Source of the DNA: a virus
DNA length: 64,000 nt
Reading direction: 5' to 3' (one strand)
IMG/VR virus record: IMGVR_UViG_3300012147_000007
Coordinates: 1 to 64,000 of that record
Each line of letters opens with the position of its first letter. The first letter of the stretch is position 1. The notes beneath the pieces are model-generated. The model was not told where the DNA came from and did not search any database. It saw only the letters and a program-made list of their open reading frames with translations. This document shows positions 1 through 6,828 of this stretch, one piece after another. The position numbers and the translations under genes were made by a program.

Positions 1-360
1 CAAATATCCTCCAACGGTTGGGTTAAATCCCTCTGGAATCGAAGTCAACCTGTTCAAGTACAAACCTTCTCCAACAGTTGGGTTAAATCCCTCTGGAATC
101 GAAGTCAACCTGTTCAAGTACAAACCTTCTCCAACAGTTGGGTTAAATCCCTCTGGAATCGAAGTCAACCTGTTCAAGTACAAATATCCTCCAACGGTTG
201 GGTTAAATCCCTCTGGAATCGAGGTCAACCTGTTCAAGTACAAACTTCCTCCAACGGTTGGGTTAAATCCCTCTGGAATCGAAGTCAAGCTGTCCAAGTA
301 CAAACTTCCTCCAACGGTTGGGTTAAATCCCTCTGGAATCGAAGTCAAGCTGTCCAAGTC
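1..360 (-). repeat. Six tandem 60-bp repeats coding for LRR units
   Basis: Units start at 1, 61, 121, 181, 241 and 301. They are exactly 60 bp and differ at only a few positions, for example tcaacctg versus tcaagctg, and an atc versus ttc change in the codon pair that closes each unit. The period is an exact multiple of three, so unit gain or loss keeps the frame. The array probably continues left of the window. Confidence 0.97.
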
Positions 361-441
361 CAAAGTTCCATTTATTTTAACTTCACCAGTAAACTGCTCT
401 TCAGTTAAATTGTATTCCTTGCAAAATTCTTTTTTATTCAT
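1..441 (-). CDS. Leucine-rich-repeat protein (C-terminus off the window)
   Basis: Reads leftward from an ATG at 441 and runs off the left edge, so it is partial. About 25 unique residues (MNKKEFCKEYNL...) lead into at least six copies of a 20-residue leucine-rich unit with the core LTSIPEGFNPTVGG. Such repeats form solenoid binding surfaces; in phages they occur in fibre-like or host-interaction proteins, but no role can be assigned here. No signal peptide or membrane segment is visible. A phage-type promoter lies 58 bases upstream. The near identity of the repeats at DNA level points to recent expansion or gene conversion. Confidence 0.8.
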   Translation of the reverse strand, partial: MNKKEFCKEYNLTEEQFTGEVKINGTLDLDSLTSIPEGFNPTVGGSLYLDSLTSIPEGFNPTVGGSLYLNRLTSIPEGFNPTVGGYLYLNRLTSIPEGFNPTVGEGLYLNRLTSIPEGFNPTVGEGLYLNRLTSIPEGFNPTVGGYL

Positions 442-498
442 AATGTTTTTTTCTTCAGAAACCCAATCATCACCGCATGTGTGGTTGGGTTATTGACA

Positions 499-525
499 TT
501 ATACGCAGTAAATCAAAAAATGTTC
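499..525 (-). promoter_or_regulatory. Phage promoter, GAACATTT class, for the LRR gene
   Basis: Read on the minus strand: GAACATTTTTTGATTTAC, then TGCGTATAATG. It matches about a dozen other sites in this window that combine GAACATTT (or GAAACATTT) with CGTATAA some 12-15 bases downstream, always just upstream of a leftward gene start. Confidence 0.6.
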
Positions 526-795
526 TTAATCTTCAGAAGCATTTTTCTGCATCTCTTCCACAAAGTTTCCAAAATGCAACACCAAAGCGGGTTCATAACC
601 AAACATTTTAAATGGATGCTCTGAAGCAAGTATCACATCCATCGGAGATTTAGGATACCAACTTTCAGCTTTTTCATCACCCACTATTTTTCTCAAATAC
701 TTATCAAACTCAGGCCACATTTCATCGAGACCATCATTACTCAACTCAACACCTGGGTATTGAATTCTTACAAAATGTCTAAAACAATCTTTCAT
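526..795 (-). CDS. Hypothetical protein, 89 aa
   Basis: Acidic soluble protein, start at 795, TAA stop. It has no recognisable domain. Phrases such as HFGNFVEEMQ near the C-terminus suggest a small folded helical protein. A GAAACATTT-class promoter lies directly upstream (803-829), so it is transcribed alone or with the LRR gene downstream. I do not recognise the family. Confidence 0.6.
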   Translation of the reverse strand: MKDCFRHFVRIQYPGVELSNDGLDEMWPEFDKYLRKIVGDEKAESWYPKSPMDVILASEHPFKMFGYEPALVLHFGNFVEEMQKNASED

Positions 796-802
796 TCTAC
801 TT

Positions 803-829
803 TATACGTAAAATAATTAAAAATGTTTC
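803..829 (-). promoter_or_regulatory. Phage promoter, GAAACATTT class
   Basis: Minus-strand reading GAAACATTTTTAATTATT, then TTACGTATAAAG, eight bases upstream of the gene start at 795. It has the same two elements and spacing as the other members of this class. Confidence 0.6.
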
Positions 830-840
830 AGAGATAGCGG

Positions 841-1647
841 TCAGATTGTATAATTTTCATCCCACTCCCTAATTTTCTCTTTCAATTCTTCTAACGTTAT
901 TGAACTATCGTAGTTCTTGACATTATTATCACTATGTTTCATCAACCCGCAGTTTGCTGGGTGAGCTATTATCTCTGGAGCAACCTTATTAATAAAACCA
1001 TCTCTTACACTATACGAATGGTCTCTACTGACCCCGTTAATATTATTTCCTTTATTTGATGGGCTGTACCAACCATGTTGTTCAATCAATGTGAAATTAA
1101 ATTCTTCTTTAAAATCTCTAACATCAAACTTAAACTCACACGCAGGCCGATAAGCCTCGTAATATTCCATCCTACAATCGTCACAAATCAACTTATGCTT
1201 CTTGGATACTTTAAATTCATCACAATATCTACACTTCTTTTTTCCATTCACTTTTTTGGTTCTTTTTTCTATACTAATTCCACCTTTCCATCTTGAATTA
1301 TTTTCTCCACTATTCTTTTTTATTGTTTCATCACTTACTACATGCCCAAAAAGACTTTCTCCTATCTTTTTTTTAGTTTCATTACTATGAGTACTTCCAA
1401 AATTATTAAATGAAGCAGAACAAGAACTTGAACAGAATTTTCTTTTTGATTTAATTAAATCAAAAAAACTTACACCGCAGTTATTACAACTATATTCTTT
1501 ATGATTAATGATATTCAACCCTAATCTATAACACCTATTTCTAACACTACTTTTAGTGACCCCTATAACTTGAGCAATATCTTCATGTTTTTTACCAATA
1601 AGAATTAATTTCCTTAACTCTTCATCCAAATTTTTACTCCATCTCAT
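841..1647 (-). CDS. HNH-type homing endonuclease, 268 aa
   Basis: Free-standing homing endonuclease. The N-terminus is a helix-turn-helix resembling others in this window (MRWSKNLDEELRKL, HEDIAQVIGVTKSSVRNR). Cysteine-pair zinc motifs follow (CNNCG, CSSSC, CRYC, CDDC), then a C-terminal HNH-like core with GVSRDHSYSVRDGF and HPANCGLMKHSDNN. Such enzymes cut an allele lacking the insert and spread by repair. It sits beside a tRNA-Cys gene, as many endonucleases here sit beside tRNAs. A CATATTTATT motif just upstream resembles the putative late promoters. TGA stop. Confidence 0.85.
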   Translation of the reverse strand: MRWSKNLDEELRKLILIGKKHEDIAQVIGVTKSSVRNRCYRLGLNIINHKEYSCNNCGVSFFDLIKSKRKFCSSSCSASFNNFGSTHSNETKKKIGESLFGHVVSDETIKKNSGENNSRWKGGISIEKRTKKVNGKKKCRYCDEFKVSKKHKLICDDCRMEYYEAYRPACEFKFDVRDFKEEFNFTLIEQHGWYSPSNKGNNINGVSRDHSYSVRDGFINKVAPEIIAHPANCGLMKHSDNNVKNYDSSITLEELKEKIREWDENYTI

Positions 1648-1649
1648 AT

Positions 1650-1659
1650 TAATAAATAT
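1650..1659 (-). promoter_or_regulatory. Putative late-promoter motif (ATATTTATT)
   Basis: Minus-strand ATATTTATTAATATG immediately before the endonuclease start. It belongs to a recurring CTATTTATA-like motif found upstream of most endonuclease and tagged virion-type genes in the window. Confidence 0.4.
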
Positions 1660-1702
1660 GATAAAAAAAGCAAAAACAAGATTTCGAGCCAGTATGATTT
1701 TG

Positions 1703-1774
1703 AGACAGCGAAGGGATTCAAACCCTTATAACCACACTTTGCAGGTGCGTACCTTATCAATCGGCCACGCTGTC
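1703..1774 (-). tRNA. tRNA-Cys(GCA)
   Basis: Seven-pair acceptor stem (GACAGCG with CGCTGTC), T arm with loop TTTGAAT, anticodon loop CTGCAAA giving GCA. The discriminator is U73, the Cys identity base. One mismatch occurs in the anticodon stem. CCA is not encoded. Confidence 0.85.
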
Positions 1775-1787
1775 TTATATTTTATTG

Positions 1788-1872
1788 AGGTCAGGGAGGG
1801 ATTCAAACCCCCGATGGGCTTGCGCCTACAGATTTGCAGTCTGTCGTCTTCAATCACTCGAACCACCCGACC
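1788..1872 (-). tRNA. Class II tRNA with GCA anticodon and U73
   Basis: Acceptor GGTCGGG pairs with CCTGACC; the perfect anticodon stem ACAGA/TCTGT carries loop CTGCAAA, anticodon GCA. Between anticodon and T stems lies a 15-nt variable arm with a GGC-GCAA-GCC hairpin, and the D arm resembles class II tRNAs (CGAGTGATTGAAG). The body looks like tRNA-Tyr or tRNA-Ser, but anticodon and U73 are those of Cys. It directly follows a normal tRNA-Cys. Confidence 0.8.
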
Positions 1873-1891
1873 TTATAAAGGGGAAAGTCAA

Positions 1892-2563
1892 TTAAGACCT
1901 TCCACCTTTACAGATTATATCAGCTGCACAAGTTGCAGCCCAAGAGTTAGGCTTAAACCTTACTCTGTATCCTAATCCCTCAAGATGCGCTTTTGCAGCA
2001 GCATAAACAATGTGGGACCTGTTCTTTGGAATACCTGGAGACTTACCTGCTCTGATAAGTTCTTTTTGCCAAGAAGTCCAACCAGCATCTGGGTTAATGT
2101 CAATATCAATATCAACTAACTTGGTTTGGTTTGACTTGTAACCTTTAGCAACAGCTTCTTCTGGTGTCATCCTCTTGTACTTCCCTTCAAGCTCTCTCTC
2201 AAAGTATTCTCCAAGTTCGAAAAGCCTTTCGGTTTCATGCCAGATTCTTTGGAAAATAGATGAAGTCAAATTCTTTCTGTGAAGCTCTTTGTCTTTAACT
2301 TTGTTTCCAGTCTTGCTGAATTTAACTTGGTTACCAGAAATAAGCTCTCTATTGAAAATGTAGTGTACACCGTCATTTCTGTCGTTATCGTAAAACGCTA
2401 CAACATCTGCATACATAATTTTTCTACCATTTCTTCTTACATCAGAGTCGCATCCAATGTAAACAGTTTCTCCTGGAAATTTCTCAATGTGTCCTCTAAC
2501 GTACTCACCAAGGTCAGCAATTATTTCACCTCCAAATTTCTTAAATACTCTTTCTTCCATCAT
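1892..2563 (-). CDS. DUF458/YkuK-like RNase H-fold protein, 223 aa
   Basis: Resembles the DUF458 (YkuK) family, predicted RNase H-like nucleases. The diagnostic early motif is YIGCDSDVRRNGRK (D on strand 1), followed by acidic segments LVDIDIDINPDAG and a basic C-terminal region with NRSHIVYAAAKAHLEGLGY. The predicted role is metal-dependent nucleic-acid cleavage; the substrate is unknown. Start MM at 2563 or 2560; TAA stop. It is flanked by tRNA-Cys genes on the left and a terminator on the right. Confidence 0.7.
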   Translation of the reverse strand: MMEERVFKKFGGEIIADLGEYVRGHIEKFPGETVYIGCDSDVRRNGRKIMYADVVAFYDNDRNDGVHYIFNRELISGNQVKFSKTGNKVKDKELHRKNLTSSIFQRIWHETERLFELGEYFERELEGKYKRMTPEEAVAKGYKSNQTKLVDIDIDINPDAGWTSWQKELIRAGKSPGIPKNRSHIVYAAAKAHLEGLGYRVRFKPNSWAATCAADIICKGGRS

Positions 2564-2653
2564 TTCTTCTTTTTTTAGTAGTCCTAAAAAGTTGTCAGTT
2601 TTTTCCAGTCTAATTCATCATTATTACTTGTTTTTTGTTTTTAAATTTGCGCA

Positions 2654-2692
2654 TAAAAAAAAGCCCAAACTATTCGAGATAGCTTGAGCTTA
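2654..2692 (-). terminator. Rho-independent terminator
   Basis: Minus-strand hairpin of about 12 pairs, AGCTCAAGCTAT with ATAGTTTGGGCT, followed by eight T. It ends transcription of the two small genes at 2.7-3.1 kb. Confidence 0.85.
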
Positions 2693-2715
2693 AAATTTCT
2701 TTTATTATTATAAAT

Positions 2716-2826
2716 CTACTTCATAACACTCAAACTAACGTTTTTTTTGCAAAACGGACATACCCCTTCCAGGCCGCAATCAATCGCTTGCGAAGTTGGT
2801 CTCCAATATGTCATGTTAGTTTTCAT
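2716..2826 (-). CDS. Small zinc-knuckle-like protein, 36 aa
   Basis: Short ORF (MKTNMTYWRPTSQAIDCG..., ending in CPFCKKNVSLSVMK) with a CPFC pair and a further Cys upstream, ending in TAG just before the terminator. Its ATG follows a TATTTATAAACAG motif, like other late-type starts. Its position between a gene and a terminator supports it; function unknown. Reading through TAG would enter the terminator, so here TAG probably stops. Confidence 0.5.
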   Translation of the reverse strand: MKTNMTYWRPTSQAIDCGLEGVCPFCKKNVSLSVMK

Positions 2827-2848
2827 CTGTTTATAAATATATTATTTT

Positions 2849-3124
2849 TTATCCAAGCAGCAATCCGCTCTTTTTTTCTTGTTTTTTTGCATCTTTCCAT
2901 TTCCATCCGAGGAAGAATCTGGTACACGCTCTATGAAACCAATTTGGCTTCTTTGTATAGTTGAAGACGATTGAACCTTCTACTTGGTTGCTTCCTGTTA
3001 TATCATATCCTCCAACAACTGGTGGTGGAGTGTATATTTTAACATCTGCAACATCAATTGCTTCATCAATTTCTGGCTTTTTTCTTTCACCAGAATATTC
3101 TTGTTCTTCCCAATATATATTCAT
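2849..3124 (-). CDS. Hypothetical protein, 91 aa
   Basis: Starts at 3124, TAA stop. The N-terminal half is acidic; the middle contains TPPPVVGGYDITG; the C-terminus is basic and aromatic (WFHRACTRFFLGWKWKDAKK). No recognised domain. It could be a small virion or membrane-associated protein, but the sequence does not show which. Confidence 0.55.
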   Translation of the reverse strand: MNIYWEEQEYSGERKKPEIDEAIDVADVKIYTPPPVVGGYDITGSNQVEGSIVFNYTKKPNWFHRACTRFFLGWKWKDAKKQEKKSGLLLG

Positions 3125-3201
3125 ATTGTAAATATATAAAAATAATATTTAATATCAAATTAATAACCTTTTATTTACGCAGGGACTTATATTATTAATT
3201 G

Positions 3202-3275
3202 TGGGCCCCATCAGACTCGAACTGATAACCTTTTCATTATGAGTGAAATACACTAACCAATTGTGTTAGAGGCCC
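3202..3275 (-). tRNA. tRNA-Met(CAT)
   Basis: Acceptor GGGCCTC pairs with GGGGCCC; T arm ATCAG/CTGAT; perfect anticodon stem TTTCA/TGAAA with loop CTCATAA, anticodon CAT; A73. Whether it is an elongator Met or a lysidine-modified Ile2 tRNA cannot be decided from sequence alone. Confidence 0.85.
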
Positions 3276-3285
3276 TTAAATTTTG

Positions 3286-3362
3286 TCGGGAAGGTGAGAT
3301 TCGAACTCACATGTAACCAATTACCCTTTCTACAAGATATAAGCTTGAGGGGATACAACCCG
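3286..3362 (-). tRNA. D-armless tRNA-like, candidate Ile(TAT)
   Basis: T arm is perfect (GTGAG TTCGAAT CTCAC). Acceptor CGGGTTG/CTTCCCG has two T-T mismatches. There is no D arm: only TATCCCC joins the acceptor to a hairpin CAAG-CTTATAT-CTTG whose loop would give anticodon TAT (codon ATA). A 21-nt variable region follows, with hairpin GTAA-TTGG-TTAC. It may be a degenerate or non-decoding tRNA. Confidence 0.45.
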
Positions 3363-3404
3363 ATACATATGTCTATTTCACTTTCCATTTTATTTATTTT
3401 TTTG

Positions 3405-3502
3405 TGGACAATACGAGAATCGAACTCGTATCTCCAGTTTGCGCTATCCTGTGTGGTTGCACTTCATAGCCTTCACCGATTTACCAATTAATCTAATTGC
3501 CC
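3405..3502 (-). tRNA. tRNA-like with replaced anticodon arm, 98 nt
   Basis: Acceptor GGGCAAT/ATTGTCC, D arm GATT-AATTGGTA-AATC and T arm ACGAG/CTCGT are all normal. Between D and T arms are 47 nt instead of about 22. They contain a hairpin GCTAT...ATAGC with an inner GTG/CAC stem, and no standard seven-base anticodon loop. The decoding assignment is unclear. Confidence 0.45.
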
Positions 3503-3507
3503 TTTTG

Positions 3508-3577
3508 TTGGTGTAGAGGGACTCAAACCCCCGACCCCCTGAATTACAGGTGCTCTAATCAACTGAGCTATACACCG
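3508..3577 (-). tRNA. tRNA-like with shortened anticodon arm, 70 nt
   Basis: Acceptor, D arm (GCTC AGTTGATTA GAGC), variable loop and T arm match a classic bacterial tRNA body. The anticodon arm is only 13 nt: CCTG-TAATT-CAGG, a four-pair stem with a five-base loop. A standard arm has 17. It is four bases too short to present a normal anticodon. Confidence 0.55.
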
Positions 3578-3621
3578 AACTCTTCAATCGCCTTAAGTCG
3601 ATTTCCGAGCTACTTAAGTAG

Positions 3622-3704
3622 TAGTGACGGTGGGAATTGAACCCACTTTGTACTTACGTACCCACGTTATCAGCGTGGTGCCTAAACCATCCAGCCCCGT
3701 CACT
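3622..3704 (-). tRNA. Class II tRNA with GAT anticodon
   Basis: Perfect acceptor AGTGACG/CGTCACT, perfect anticodon stem CCACG/CGTGG with loop CTGATAA, anticodon GAT (Ile). A 15-nt variable arm forms GTAC-GTAA-GTAC, and the D arm (GCTGGATGGTTTAGGC) is Leu/Ser-like. Class II bodies are normally Leu, Ser or Tyr, so body and anticodon do not match. Confidence 0.7.
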
Positions 3705-3715
3705 ATAAAAACTCT

Positions 3716-3952
3716 TTAGAAGAGTCTTTCTATTTCAATCCAAGTATAGGAATAAACTCCATTTTGAACTGGTATTCTTTTGCTAATATCCGCTCTTAAC
3801 ACTTTGAACATTGGATACTCTACCAAAAATCTTTCAAGCGCCTCGCTTGGCGTTATCATGTCTCCATCAAAATCAACAAGCCCGCCAACTACTTCCCACT
3901 TGTGTGATTGCCTCCATGTAGTGCAAATACTAAATAAAATATACTCTTCCAT
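3716..3952 (-). CDS. Hypothetical protein, 78 aa
   Basis: Start at 3952, TAA stop. The middle holds ALERFLVEYPMFKVLRADISKR. No recognised domain. It lies alone between a tRNA block and an HNH endonuclease, a typical accessory position. The codon use and composition look genuine; function unknown. Confidence 0.55.
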   Translation of the reverse strand: MEEYILFSICTTWRQSHKWEVVGGLVDFDGDMITPSEALERFLVEYPMFKVLRADISKRIPVQNGVYSYTWIEIERLF

Positions 3953-3959
3953 TGCTCTA

Positions 3960-4730
3960 TTAATTCTTTACTTCATCTAAAATATTATATTTTAAACACC
4001 ATTTTCTAACTGTATTATCAGAAACTGCATACTTATTTCCAACCCTTGTAAAATATTTAAATTTTTTAAAATCATCCAATAGAACCATTTTGTTTGGTAT
4101 TCTGCTTTTTCTTTTACAATTATATTCTTTGCACCACTTTTTAATTACACCCAATGAAACCCCTAAGTGTTTAGATAATTCTAAATCACTTTTAAATTTC
4201 GAAAATACCAACACAAATTCTTCTTTATTTATTTTTGGTAAAATATTTATTTCACTAATTACCTTTCCAAGTTTTTCATATTCTCTTTTTATTTTATGAC
4301 ATCTTTTATAATTACCACCTTTAGGGGTTAATCCAGTTTGTATTAATGACTTTCTCATATTCCAGTCATTAATCAACAAATATTCTAATAATTTTTCATT
4401 ACTAATTTTTTCTTTTTTTATTTTATTTCTACCCCTCCAATTACTTGTTAAACCATGGCAGTTTGGACATAGACACTCAAGGTTTGTTTTTTTATTATTT
4501 GTATTATCCCCATCAATGTGATTAATTTCCAAAGGTATATTACACCCTTGCCATTTATTTAATTTACATTTTTTACAAGTTCTTTTATTTTCATATATAA
4601 TATATTCTCTAATCATATCCCAAGATAAATCATCAAAATTTTTACTTAAAATATATTCTTCACGTTTTTTTCTTTCTTCTAAATTATATAACTCCTTTTT
4701 TTCACTAATTCTTAACCACTGACTTGACAT
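3960..4730 (-). CDS. HNH homing endonuclease, 256 aa
   Basis: Contains a zinc pair (CKKCKLNKW) and a clear HNH core: LEINHIDGDNTNN, then LECLCPNCHGLTSNW. Two helix-turn-helix DNA-binding modules follow in the C-terminal half (ELSKHLGVSLGVIKKW and KYAVSDNTVRKW). Family members nick or cut DNA in recipient genomes to copy themselves. It is very AT-rich, lies inside the tRNA array, and its start is preceded by ATATTTATAATA, the presumed late motif. Confidence 0.92.
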   Translation of the reverse strand: MSSQWLRISEKKELYNLEERKKREEYILSKNFDDLSWDMIREYIIYENKRTCKKCKLNKWQGCNIPLEINHIDGDNTNNKKTNLECLCPNCHGLTSNWRGRNKIKKEKISNEKLLEYLLINDWNMRKSLIQTGLTPKGGNYKRCHKIKREYEKLGKVISEINILPKINKEEFVLVFSKFKSDLELSKHLGVSLGVIKKWCKEYNCKRKSRIPNKMVLLDDFKKFKYFTRVGNKYAVSDNTVRKWCLKYNILDEVKN

Positions 4731-4744
4731 AATATTTGTTTTTT

Positions 4745-4755
4745 ATTATAAATAT
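4745..4755 (-). promoter_or_regulatory. Putative late-promoter motif
   Basis: Minus-strand AATATTTATAATAAAA about 15 bases before the HNH start, a member of the CTATTTATA family. Confidence 0.4.
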
Positions 4756-4816
4756 TATGAAAAAAGTAAAAGTTCGATTTTTTGTTAAATTAATTCGAAC
4801 TTTTACTTTAAATTAG

Positions 4817-4889
4817 TCTCCCCGATAGGACTTGAACCTATTCTCTTTCGATTAAAAGTCGAAGGCTTCCCCTGTTAAGCTACGAGGAG
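4817..4889 (-). tRNA. tRNA-Lys(TTT)
   Basis: Acceptor CTCCTCG/CGGGGAG; T arm ATAGG/CCTAT; perfect anticodon stem TTCGA/TCGAA with loop CTTTTAA; A73. Canonical. Confidence 0.92.
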
Positions 4890-4905
4890 GTTTTTAATTC
4901 TTTCG

Positions 4906-4977
4906 TGAACCCACCGAGAGTCGAACTCGGTTCCATAGATTAAGAGTCTATAGCATCACCACTAATGCTTTGGGTCC
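4906..4977 (-). tRNA. tRNA-Lys(CTT)
   Basis: Acceptor GGACCCA/TGGGTTC; T arm CCGAG/CTCGG; anticodon stem ATAGA/TCTAT with loop CTCTTAA, anticodon CTT; A73. Canonical. Confidence 0.92.
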
Positions 4978-5078
4978 AGAATATGTTTATTATCAAGGCC
5001 TGCAACTCTATTGCTTGAGCAAGCCTCTTAACGTTTCTTATATTTCATCTTTTTATATTTCATTTTCTTTCTTTTTTG

Positions 5079-5151
5079 AGCTGTTGACAGGGGTCGAACC
5101 TGCGACATCTTCATTACAAGTGAAGTGCTCTACCAACTGAGCTACAACAGC
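5079..5151 (-). tRNA. tRNA-Thr(TGT)
   Basis: Perfect acceptor GCTGTTG/CAACAGC; T loop TTCGACC; anticodon stem CTTCA/TGAAG with loop CTTGTAA, anticodon TGT. Confidence 0.92.
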
Positions 5152-5169
5152 ATATTATTATTTTTCTTG

Positions 5170-5242
5170 AGCTGGAGATGGGTCTCGAACCCACAGCCTA
5201 CTGCTTACAAAACAGTCGCACAACCAATCGTGCTCCTCCAGC
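5170..5242 (-). tRNA. tRNA-Thr(TGT), second copy
   Basis: Perfect acceptor GCTGGAG/CTCCAGC, D arm GCAC...GTGC, anticodon loop TTTGTAA, anticodon TGT. The body differs from the neighbouring Thr tRNA, so it is not a simple recent duplication. Confidence 0.9.
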
Positions 5243-5248
5243 ATTTTA

Positions 5249-5929
5249 TTACCAAGATTTTCCTTCTTTATAATTTTTTCTTCTTCTCTTTCTTCTTCTA
5301 CTATACCTACCATCCCCTTCTGATATAGCTTTCCAACTTTTAGTTAATGCATGATGATTTGGGCATAAAATCTGCAAATTATCTACTTTATTATTATCTG
5401 GATTACAATCTACATGATGCAACTCCAGCGGTATTTTACCTGAATATTTATTTACCTCTTTCCATCCGCACTCCATGCATTTTTCTCCATGTATAGATAT
5501 AAGATAAGTCTTATAAATTTTGGTATGCTCAGTAGTATATTCTCCTTTTTCTATTTTATCAAAAATCTCTTTTCTTTGAAATTCTTGTTGACACTTATTA
5601 TTACAATATTTCTTATTTCCATCTATCTGCTCTTTACAGTTTGTACAATTATTAAACTTTTTTCTTTTTCTATTGTTATAACTCACCCCACATGATTTGC
5701 AACAAAACTTTTTTGGATTAGACTTATTAACTTCAAACCCACATTTACACTCTAAACAACTCCTATCCTCACTACTTGAATTATGTTCTGAAAATTTAAC
5801 TCCAGATTTATTCATTTTATTCCTAACAGAATCAACACTCCTATTTAATTCTTCAGCTATATGATGAAATCTAAACCCATCTATAACAAGCTTTTTAGCT
5901 TTTTCAAACTCTTCTTTGCTCCATTTCAT
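5249..5929 (-). CDS. HNH homing endonuclease, 226 aa
   Basis: N-terminal helix-turn-helix (FRFHHIAEELNRSVDSVRNK), then a series of Cys-pair zinc motifs (CLECKCG, CCKSCG, CTNCK), then the HNH core with CMECGW, LELHHVDCNPDNN and LQILCPNHHALTKSW. It shares the module order of the enzyme at 0.8-1.6 kb, but its HNH core is the standard type. The C-terminus is arginine-rich. It sits between Thr tRNAs and has a CTATTTATTATA motif upstream. Confidence 0.92.
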   Translation of the reverse strand: MKWSKEEFEKAKKLVIDGFRFHHIAEELNRSVDSVRNKMNKSGVKFSEHNSSSEDRSCLECKCGFEVNKSNPKKFCCKSCGVSYNNRKRKKFNNCTNCKEQIDGNKKYCNNKCQQEFQRKEIFDKIEKGEYTTEHTKIYKTYLISIHGEKCMECGWKEVNKYSGKIPLELHHVDCNPDNNKVDNLQILCPNHHALTKSWKAISEGDGRYSRRRKRRRKNYKEGKSW

Positions 5930-5943
5930 ATCTATCTATTTTA

Positions 5944-5953
5944 TAATAAATAG
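5944..5953 (-). promoter_or_regulatory. Putative late-promoter motif
   Basis: Minus-strand ACTATTTATTATAAAA, about 15-20 bases before the HNH start at 5929. Confidence 0.4.
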
Positions 5954-6009
5954 TTAAAAATAATGAGCTTTCAAAATTATTCGAAAACTATACCACTTTC
6001 ATATACCAG

Positions 6010-6083
6010 AGCCTTGTATGGGACTCGAACCCATCTTTCAGACTTACCGAATCTGTACATCAATCCAACAATGCTTACAAGGC
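6010..6083 (-). tRNA. tRNA-Thr(GGT)
   Basis: Perfect acceptor GCCTTGT/ACAAGGC and T arm. Anticodon stem CAGAT/GTCTG with loop TCGGTAA gives GGT. Position 33 is C instead of the near-universal U, which is unusual for a decoding tRNA. Confidence 0.8.
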
Positions 6084-6109
6084 ATATTTCAAATAACTTT
6101 TACTTTTTG

Positions 6110-6195
6110 GGTGAAAGATGGGTTCTGACCCCACGACCTCCCGATTCACAGTCGGGCGCTCTACGACTTTCGTCTCCAGCTGAGCTACAATCACC
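6110..6195 (-). tRNA. Aberrant tRNA-His(GTG)
   Basis: Anticodon arm CCCGA-CTGTGAA-TCGGG (GTG) and the His-specific G-1:C73 pair are present. The acceptor has two T-T mismatches, the D loop carries an extra GAC-GAAA-GTC hairpin, and the T loop reads GTCAGAA instead of TTCGAAN. It may be a decayed tRNA-His or a specialised one. Confidence 0.65.
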
Positions 6196-6232
6196 ATATT
6201 AAATTAAAAAGAACTTTTTCTTTTTTTTGTTG

Positions 6233-6305
6233 AGGACCCACCGAGACTCGAACTCGAAATCGCAGATTAACAGTCTGAAGTGATAACCAATTTCACCATA
6301 GGTCC
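6233..6305 (-). tRNA. tRNA-Asn(GTT)
   Basis: Acceptor GGACCTA/TGGGTCC; T loop TTCGAGT; anticodon loop CTGTTAA, anticodon GTT; one mismatch at the base of the anticodon stem. The discriminator is U rather than the usual G. Confidence 0.82.
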
Positions 6306-6315
6306 TTAATTTATT

Positions 6316-6774
6316 TTATTTACTCTTTTCTATTTCTTCATGTATTTCAGCATGACAATTAGAACACACTAAAATACATTTATCTAATTCTTTTTTTACT
6401 TTTTCCCAAGACCTCGTATAACCTTTGTGACCTATACCAAATTCTTTTTCATTTGGGTTTAAATGATGAAACTCTAAAGCTCTACTACATTTATTATACC
6501 CACACCTTTCACAACAACCACCTTTATACTCAATTGACAATTGCTTAACCTTTTTCCTTCTATTTTGAACTGCTTCAACATTTTTCTTTCTTTTATCTTC
6601 TTTTTGAAGGGGTGATAAAGTTCTTTTACTTACATATTCTAACACTGTAGTTTTACTCACTCCAAACTCTTTAGCTACAATCCTTGATGATTTTCCAGAA
6701 TTATACTCTTTTTTAATTAATTTAATTAGTTCTTCACTAATTTTTTTTCCTTTTTTACTTTTTAATTCGTCCAT
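6316..6774 (-). CDS. HNH endonuclease, 152 aa
   Basis: N-terminal helix-turn-helix (RIVAKEFGVSKTTVLEYV), then CCERCGYNKCSRALEFHHL and CILVCSNCHAEIH, the zinc-anchored HNH fold of phage homing endonucleases. It shares the CCERCGYDKYCGALEFHHL-type core with the gene at 34.5 kb, so the two are relatives. It lies between two Asn tRNAs. TAA stop. Confidence 0.9.
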   Translation of the reverse strand: MDELKSKKGKKISEELIKLIKKEYNSGKSSRIVAKEFGVSKTTVLEYVSKRTLSPLQKEDKRKKNVEAVQNRRKKVKQLSIEYKGGCCERCGYNKCSRALEFHHLNPNEKEFGIGHKGYTRSWEKVKKELDKCILVCSNCHAEIHEEIEKSK

Positions 6775-6828
6775 AATATTAACTTTGTTTGTTAAAAAAT
6801 AGGACTAAATTTTTCAAAGCATCACTTG

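Noticed and set aside
1-360. CRISPR array
   Set aside because: The 60-bp units have no unique spacers and are an open reading frame of leucine-rich repeats.
4981-5045. A further tRNA between Lys and Thr tRNAs
   Set aside because: It contains GCTTGCTCAAGC and other short palindromes but no T arm or acceptor stem.
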